The position numbers and the translations under genes were made by a program. Below the pieces are notes generated by a model. The model did no database searches. It was not told where the DNA came from and saw only the letters and a program-made list of their open reading frames with translations. DNA of 64,000 nucleotides from Pyrocephalus nanus. Lineage: Eukaryota; Chordata; Aves; Passeriformes; Tyrannidae. Where the stretch lies: NCBI GenBank assembly GCA_038380795.1, contig CM076263.1:13258709-13322708 (forward strand), given 5' to 3'. Shown here piece by piece: positions 49,801 through 58,800 of this stretch (its first letter is position 1; every line of letters starts with the position of its first letter).

Positions 49801-52800
49801 TATTGCTGTCCAGCTCTCTCAATGAGTGCTTATTTCTCAGTTTAGCATGCCTGGCCCTGGACACAAGGCCATGGGGAATGTTTGCCAGATCCATGATTGA
49901 CTGCAGAGCCAGTGCCACCAGATCCCCAGTGATGGTGTTCCAGAGCAGAGGAAGAGTGCTCCTACAGCATAATTTCATTTACAGTTAAGGTGATGGTTTC
50001 AGTGCATCAGATGCTGACAGTGAAACACTGGCTCTTCTGACAGTGGTGGAAGAGCATCCATAGCTCAGTAAAGCTGTGAGGTCACCTGGAGCAGCTGAGG
50101 GGAATCGTATATAGCAATAGGACATGTTCCCTGTTCTCATCATGGTCACCTTCATGTGTCACAGTCATCCTGTTTGTGGTGCATTTGGTATTGACTTTCT
50201 TTTTCTTCCAGAACAATATACGCGTTGTTGTTTCTGTTCGGACACACTCTGTCGATTCATCAACTGACAGGCCTAAAAATAACACAGAGCAGCAGCTTCA
50301 TCACCATAACCATGATACTGGGCAGGCACCCTGCCCCCAAAGTTGCCCCACTGAGGTGACCCAGCAGGTTTCCTTGCTCCTCACCCACCACTGGAAACTT
50401 CACTACTGCAGACAACTGCTTCCCCAGGTACAAAGACTGTTGGACTGACTCATGTTTACTTTCCCATGTCCATACAAGTTACAGGAGTGGCATTAAACTT
50501 CGCAACTTTTAACCTTAGATTTCCGTTTCTGTCATATTGTCTTTTCATTTTGACTGTCTGGCAGTCATGGGAAAATTTTAGACTAATTTCTAATCCATAC
50601 CATAAACTTTAATAACTGTACCTCAAAAAGTACCACTTAGACCTCTTAGTCCCACACTACTGTACACTGGAACACCTTTTCCTAGTGACACTTGCTCTTG
50701 ATTTGAATGTCTTAAGTGGTTTCCCTGAACACACTGACATTTACCAGATAAAGAATCTCTTGAACTTTTCAAATTAAGACAGTGTAGAGCAAAAATTTCT
50801 TCTTGCTCTGTATATAGGCAGGGTGAGTAATTCCTGTGTCTGTGAGAGTCTAAAGAATTTCTTGCTGTTGAAGAACTTACTATGTGGTGTAAGACCTAAA
50901 AGCAGTGATAAGAAAAACTGATAAACAAATATTTTCTTGTAAAAAATTACATACCCGAGTTCTGCAGTTCCTCAGAGCTGTACTGGTAAAGAAGGTCATA
51001 GGAACCACCTATCTTCCCAGAGGTGTAGTAATGAGTGCCAAAGTCATCAAATATTCTGCTGTATAAAGCATAGTTGTACTCCAGGGGCAGATGGTTAAGT
51101 GCTTTTAGAAAAACGTCTGAGAGATGCAGATCTGACTCTTTCATTGTGAAGCTTGCAACAGAAATTACTTTATGGACTCTAATAAACTTGGAATTCTAGA
51201 AATAAGAAAAAGAGAGTCTTAGCACCTTCAGAGGGAGTTAAGTGCAGAGAGTAGAGGAACCAAGAGTATATCCTGATATACGTTGCAAGAATTAAATAAT
51301 CCCCTATATCATGATCATTTAACCATGAACAAATTAACTCTGGATTTTCCAAGAGATCTGTGAGGTTCTTGAAGGCTTCCTTACATTGTGGGAGTATATA
51401 GCCAATATTCCAATATTTGTATTCCAATAAAAAAATAGGACTCACCAAGCACCTACCAATCCAAAAGGATTCTTGCCATTAAAAAAATACACCAGCAATT
51501 GTTAAGACAACCATAAATTTCAGAGGAAAGGCTTCACTTTATAATCATCTATGGGTTGCTTGCAACTAAACTGGAAGTGGGTATTTTGGATCCTAACTCA
51601 CTGTTACAAAGTTCTACTTATCAGTCTACTAAAACTAAACTGTAGGGTTAAAGACCTTATTGACTTCAAGTGTCAGGCTGTTAATGAGAGGTAAAAAGAG
51701 AATGTTCAAACTCTAGGAACATAGAATCATAGGATATCCTGAGTTGGAAGGGACATCTCTTACATGTAGGGAAAAATATATACTTTTGAAAGAGCTCATT
51801 GTATTTTTTCAATGCTAGAGACTGTTTATGTGGGAGTTGAACTAAACAGAAAGGAAAGGAATAGCAAATACTGAAAAACTTTGGCAAATATTGATTCCAA
51901 ATTCTTAGTTAGTTTTACCATGCACTTGCATACAAACTGGGTAATCCCAGGCATGAATACAAACTGGGAGAAGAAGTCATTAAGAGAAGCCCTGCCAAGA
52001 AGGACTTGGGGGGTGCTGGTGCATGAAAGGCTGGACATGAGCTGGGAACGTGCAGTCACAGCCCAGAAAGCCAAATGTGTTCTGAGCTGCATCCGAAACA
52101 GCGTGGCCAGAAAGTCAAAGGAGATGATTCTGTCCCTCTACTCTTCCCTTGTGTGACCTCACTTGGAGCTCCGCATCCAGCTTTGGGGTCTTTAGCATAG
52201 GAAAGACATGGACCTGTTGGAGTTGGTCCAGAGGAGAGCCAGAAAAATGATTAGAGGGCTGAAGCACCTCTCTAATGAGCACAGAATGAAAGAGTTGGGG
52301 TTATTCAGTTTGAAGGTCTTCAGGGAAACCTCACCATGAGCTTTTGGTACTTAAGGGAAGTTTGAGCAGGGCCTGCAGTGGTAGGACAAGGGGTAATGGT
52401 TTCAAGATGGTAGATTTAGACTGGATATAAAGATGAATTTTTTTAGGATAAGGATGAAACACTAGTTCAGATTGCCCTGAGAGATCATGGATGCCCCATT
52501 CCTGGAAACATCCAAGGCCAGATTGGACAGGGCACTGATCAGCCTGGTCTAGTTGAAGGTGCCCCTGCCGATTGCAGGGTGGTTGGACTAGATGGCCTTT
52601 AAAGGTGCCTTGCAACCCAAACTATTCTATCATTTTATGATTCTATGATTAAAGGGATAGAAATCAGGAAGGCATACTGGAGAGCCAGTCAACTTAGCCA
52701 AAGAAAGTTTCTATTAAACAAGCATAAACTTAAAAACCATGAACTTTTCATATTTCTTCCATCTCAATATGGAAAAAGGCATAAGTGCCTAGGGCCTTCT

Positions 52801-55800
52801 AAAGACCCTGGAACGCTCAGGTGAAACTTTTATGCACACAGCTTAACATATAGGTCTGAATATGACTTCCGAAAGCCCAGGTAAGTTTGCCCTCATTTTA
52901 AGTTATCAGTGTAAACTTCTATTTTCACTATGTGGGAAAGTATCACAAATTTTTTTTTTTTTTAGGTCTCTCAAACATACATAAATTCACATCTATCTAC
53001 AACCATCCACTAATAAAATTAAATTCCTCCCTCTTCTCCCTCCCCCATTCAAATTGCATTAGAACTCCTGGGTTTCAACAGTCCTTAGTTTTGTTCAGTC
53101 CTATGGCCTTTCCCATAACACATCCTTTACAGCCATTTAACTATAGAAGTATATCATTTTATACCCCATGGTATTTACTTCTACTAAAAGTGCAGGACCT
53201 TAGAAAAAAATGTTTTCAGTTGAGAGAAACTTTTCTCTAGGTGAGTTATTTCTGAAATTATCTTTATGACCAAGTTTGTCTTGGCAAACATGAGATTCTA
53301 ATATGCAAGTTAGTTATCAGATAAAGAGATAGAGTAGATTAATACTCAATACGTGCATATGTATAACCTTAATGAGTGCTATTCCTTTATTTTTAGAGTT
53401 GTCTGCTACTGTTAAATATTGTGCCCTCTTAATCTATAATGAGGATAGGGAAAGGAGTGGTTTACCTAATCTGATAATGTCAAATCTATGCTTTTTTAAA
53501 ATGGAATAAGCCTATGATTTCTGTACTAAACCCAGAAAACCGTGTTGCGTTATATAAGGTATGTTGCAACCAAGAACATCTTGTAGTATCAGAGGAGGAA
53601 CTTTTTAATGTATTCTAGCGGGCCAATGCATTGATAAGGAAAGTAGCCTTTGGTAGCTCCGTTCTGAAATAACCACACAGAAATCAGCTGAAAGAGAAAC
53701 TAAAGGCAAGATTCAATTACCTTCTCATATGAGGCTTTAATAGCTTTCTTGAAGGAGGAAGATGATGTAACATCAACCCGTGTCTTTTTTGAGAATAAAA
53801 CTGGTATCCTAAAAGCCGTTCGAATACCATCAGCGGATGAACTACTTGAAAAAGCACCATCACCCAGGGAAGTTAAATCGTTGTAGAAGTATGATGAGAC
53901 ATCATGCTCTTCATCTATTACCTGGAGATGCAGTAAAGCAAAATATATTTGCCCAAATAATAATCTGAAGCAGAAACCTATTAAGAAATGAATTTTTGAT
54001 TTTTTTTTGTTTTTCTATTAATGGCAAAAACATGTCTGATTATATGAGACATAAAAGTAAGCTATGAAACTGTTCTTAAAACAAAAGATGAGGCTGAGAA
54101 AGGCTAATAGGCAAGATGAATACAAGAAGCAGACATACTAGTAGGCATTTGTATAACAACAACAACAACAAACCATGTAACACTTTCTGGTAAAATTCCC
54201 CACCCCCATGCCCCAAAGCTCAGGAATAATTTCCAACAAGTGTTTCAAAATACTTTTGAAAGAATTTCAGACATTCATGTTATGTCCACACTCTGACTAC
54301 TTTCCAGCCTTGTGGCTTCTAGCTTGATCTTTTCTGACCTTTCTTCTTAATTCCCAGCTAGAAGAATGAACAGGTTTCCAGACGAGTCTTAGAGTATACT
54401 TGGAGTGTTACACTCATACTGCATGATGGTCTAAGTGCAGGTGATGAGGAACTGCGAGCAAACCTGCCTAATCAAGTTGGTAAACCTTAGTGGGGATGTT
54501 GGGCAAAATATCAAGAGAACTTTAGCATCAGATCAGAAATTACTTATTTTCCAAAATTCAGGCAAAGCCCTATGGGATTTTGAAGGATGCAAAAAAGGAT
54601 GAAGATCCCCTCCTCTAGACTGGTTTAATTAATAGGGCTGCTAAGGACCTTTGGAGGTGAGGTGGTCCATTCCCCCAATACACTTCTGTTTTACAAGTAT
54701 ATGCTTTTGCATGAAAGTACAGCAGAATTCCAAGAAGATGGTCTGCTCCTTCTATAAGGACACTTCCATGCCAAAAGCTGCTCCAAATATTAAAAGATAT
54801 AGATGCACTGTGAAAGGTGAGATTCACAAACCCTTAATAGTCCTGCAAATGGACGTCAGTAACTTAATGAACCTCACAGCTATAAAGAGACCTGGGCAAA
54901 CCAAGGATTGGTTTTCCCCTTTGAATATTTCTGCCCACAGTAATTTTTCTCCATTATTGACAAAGTCTACATGTCATATCCAGTTCAACTGCAGTTTCCA
55001 TGGAGCATAGTAAGATGTCCTTTGTTCAATTGTTCCTGTTAAAGTAATTCTAAAACCACGTAATAGTGGCAAAAACCTGTGGTTCAGTTTTCATCCATTA
55101 GTTGAGCTTTTCTCCTTGACCTGTGCTCTTTCCTTCTCAGTGCAGTACCTATTGGCTTCAGACAAGGCCTGCCCATATGTACACAACCAGATGTTGTGCC
55201 CAAACATGTCATTCAAAGTATTTTCTAAATATCATTGTATTAAAAAAATAATAAATCAGTAGTTCCCAGATTTTTTTATGATATACAAGCCAGATTCATT
55301 TTGTCCTTGGCCTGTCCCGCAAGCCTCCTCTCCAGACTGTGTATGTTTTGTCCTCCTGCCTCACAAACTCAGTGTCTGCCTTCTTTATTTGCTGCTCTGT
55401 GGAAGAGCTGGGCAGGGAACAGGTGGGACTGAGGGGTTGAAATGGCTCAGGGAGGAACTGTGTCCCAAGGCTGACAGGAAGGAAGCTAGAGTTAGGAGCT
55501 GCAGCCTTTTGTGCTTCAAGGATACAGTAGTGATGCTAGAATAAGCTTTGGACTTGAATAATCCTCTGGCTAGATGATGTCCTTGGTACCAAGTCAGAAC
55601 AAAGACATATCCACAGCCACAAGGAAGGAGGAGAAGCTCAAATCCATCGTGTTGACTCTGATACATGATTCAGTGAGTCAACACAGATCTGAAAGGTGTG
55701 AGTAGAGCCACAAATCATATCCCACTTCCACACATCAACTGAGGCATGTTCAAGCCCCATCAGGTTGAGAAATCTTGTCCTAAAACACACAATACTATCT

Positions 55801-58800
55801 AAGACTAGAGCACATAACTTGGATTGGGGTTACAGCAAGGGCTTTTCAGCTAGGAGCTGCTGCTTGAGGGTACCTGAAAGCTGACAGCCTCCAGATTCGC
55901 AGGGACACGATACAATTTCCTTGTCTCATTGCGCTTCACTGTTGTGCATTGTCCTCCATTGAATGAGTTGCCAAGAACTTCTCCTCTGCTCTCTCCTGCC
56001 ATAATGTGAAACCTAATAAAAAATCATTCCCAGAGATTAAACCACCCCAGGAAGATGTATGGACTTGAAACATTTAATGATACATAGATGTACTGAAGCT
56101 TTTGTAGGAGTATGAGCATCTGGGTTGTGTTACTGCCTTGAAAGAAACTCCTCTACTAGAACTTCTCATTCACTTTGAATTCACCTGAAAAATGCAGTAT
56201 CATCAGTGCAGTTTATTACCTCCCAGAACTGCCTCACCCTACTGATGTCAGCATGAGACAGTCAGTCTTAAACAGAGAAAGACCTAAAAATCATCTGGGA
56301 AAAAGAACAAGCAGTTGTCCATTTCTACCACATGTGATATTACTGGAGCACACTGAAATGAAAATTCAATTAAAAATGCAAGACTACCTGGGACAGGCAT
56401 GCCATGTTTGCCATTAGTAGCCTGGAAGGGGTTGGTATCATGTGAAATATAACACAGACAAACAAGATCTTTAGAGGAACATCCTCAAAATTTCTGAAGC
56501 ACTTGGCACAGTGTATGGGCAAGTAATTCCAGGGGCTGGGAGTTTCCCACACATGATATTTTGGCTGCTGTGAGACAGGACAGGTTGCTCAGAGGCAGTG
56601 CTCTCTGACAGCTCTTCATCTGCTGTACCAGCAGTGCCAGAGCAACACTGGAGGCAAGTCCTAGTCTGATGGGTTTGTTGCATTTTTATAATTTCTTGAT
56701 AATTTTAATTTGAGAGATTATATGTGTTAGTGAATACTCTCACATGCTAGCTGAGAATTATCTTCTTTATGTAAATTAGTGAGATACTAATCTTAAGTTT
56801 ATGAAAAAATAAGCAAAGTTGGCTTACCCACTACCCATTAACTGCACACCGGGGATGCTCTCATAATTTCGGTGGCACACAGTCTTTTTCCTTCCACAGT
56901 TCCTTTCATCAGAGTTGTCCCCACAGTCATTTTCTCCATTACATTCCAGTCTTTTTGAAATACAACGACCTGCACCAGAGAAGCAGCAAGGATTAGTCAC
57001 GTCTGAATGCAGAAAAGGGCAGTCTTGTCTTTTCCCCTAGTAAAGGTGTGAACTTGCCAGAGATGTCAGCAGTGGGGCAGTATAATGCCTGGATTATTCC
57101 AATTAAGAAATGTTTGTTTCAGTTCTGCTGGTTTTGCCTTGTTTTGAAGCCTGCAAAGGCTTAATTTTAAGTTTGGCAAAAGAATGTGTGGATAAAATTT
57201 CTTTGAGGCTAATCAGGTATATTTAAATTGAAGCAAACAAGAAATTGCCACAAGCCTAATAAAAATAGTGAGAATCTGTGTTCAGAGAAACACGATGGGT
57301 ATGTTTGAACATGAAAAATCTTTGCAAAGAAATATTATCATGACAGTACTACTGTCTAGCTCTCATGATCATAGTGACATTCCAGGCTAGATATTGCATT
57401 TTTAATGACTTACAGAAGAAACTGAAAACATAAACTGCTACCAGTCCATAGAAAATCCTTACACAGGTTTTTCTCTCTGGTCCCTCTTCCCTGGAATTTA
57501 TGCATGGAATGTGCAAGATCTGGATTATTTGGATCTTTTTTCCGCATTGTCCAATCTTTCGACTAGTAATGCAGTAGTTACACAATGAAGACTATCATTA
57601 CCACTTTCACACTGAAATTTATTCTTGCAATCAACTTCCACTATGTTGCAGAGCTTAGTTGGGAAGCATGGGCGGGACTCCACCAGCGGCTCGGTACAGG
57701 CCTGACCCCCAAACTGGGACGGTCGCAGGAGTGTCCGGGTACGAAACTGCAAGGCAGAAGAAATAACCCAGGGTTGTCTGTGTAGCTCCAGGCAGAGCCA
57801 CATGCCTCAGTGCTGCTAAAGATCAGTGGAAACCAGAGCTCTGAAGGAAATAATCAGTTATTCTTGTCCTTATATTCTAGCATTCCAGGTAAGGCAGGCA
57901 GGACATCCAAGAGCATCAATAGCCCTGATGGAGCATACATGATTAAACAGTAGACAACCTGGTCTTCATCACTGAAGGAATCAAAAGTTCAGTCCCTCTA
58001 TCTTCAATTTTATATATACAGTAGGAAAGTGTGTTTGAATAGGCCTACAGAGATTTTTCCTGTTCTTTACCATGTCTATTGAAATAAAAATAGTCTGAAT
58101 AGTGACATGTATCCCCCAACCAGCTGGCTTGGTTCCCACATGTGGGGTCCCTTGTCCGAAGAGCAATGGATGACTGGGGAGGACAAAAATGATTTTCCTG
58201 AAAAATTCTGTTACTAAAAAAGATCTGGTAGCAAAATCTGGAGTTCACTGGGTTTTCTTTCCCCGAGTCAGTACCCTCCACACAGAACAATAAAGCTGAA
58301 GGATTCTAGATGAAGCACTTCAGATATGTTTCCCACTCCACTTCAAGGGACTTCTGGTGAAACCTGTCTGCATGTAACTGAACAGTTCCACCTCTGAGAA
58401 TTCTTCCCACTGGAAAGGCATGGTCCTTGCAGACTTCTGTCACTTCCCTGCCTATAGACAGACCCTGAAGACAAAAATGGACGAAGATGGTAGAATCAGT
58501 AACTAAATGAATGTAAAGGGAGAGTGTGGGGAGTAATACCAGAAGGCTTTCAAGCTTTCAAGCTTTGTACTCCATTTCAGATTCATAAGACTCACCGTAT
58601 TATTTGTGTAAGCTTCCATTTCTTTATCCCTCCCCCTCAAATGGAACTTGCTTGCACTAGTCTGCACTCTTACCTTGTAAATCATGTCCTCTGTTCTGAT
58701 TATTGTTTCTATTTATAAGGATCATAAGTAATGATCTTTATAGTTTGGAGGGGGAAATGGATTATAGTCCAAAAAAGCACCTTTTGCTTGAAGAAACATA

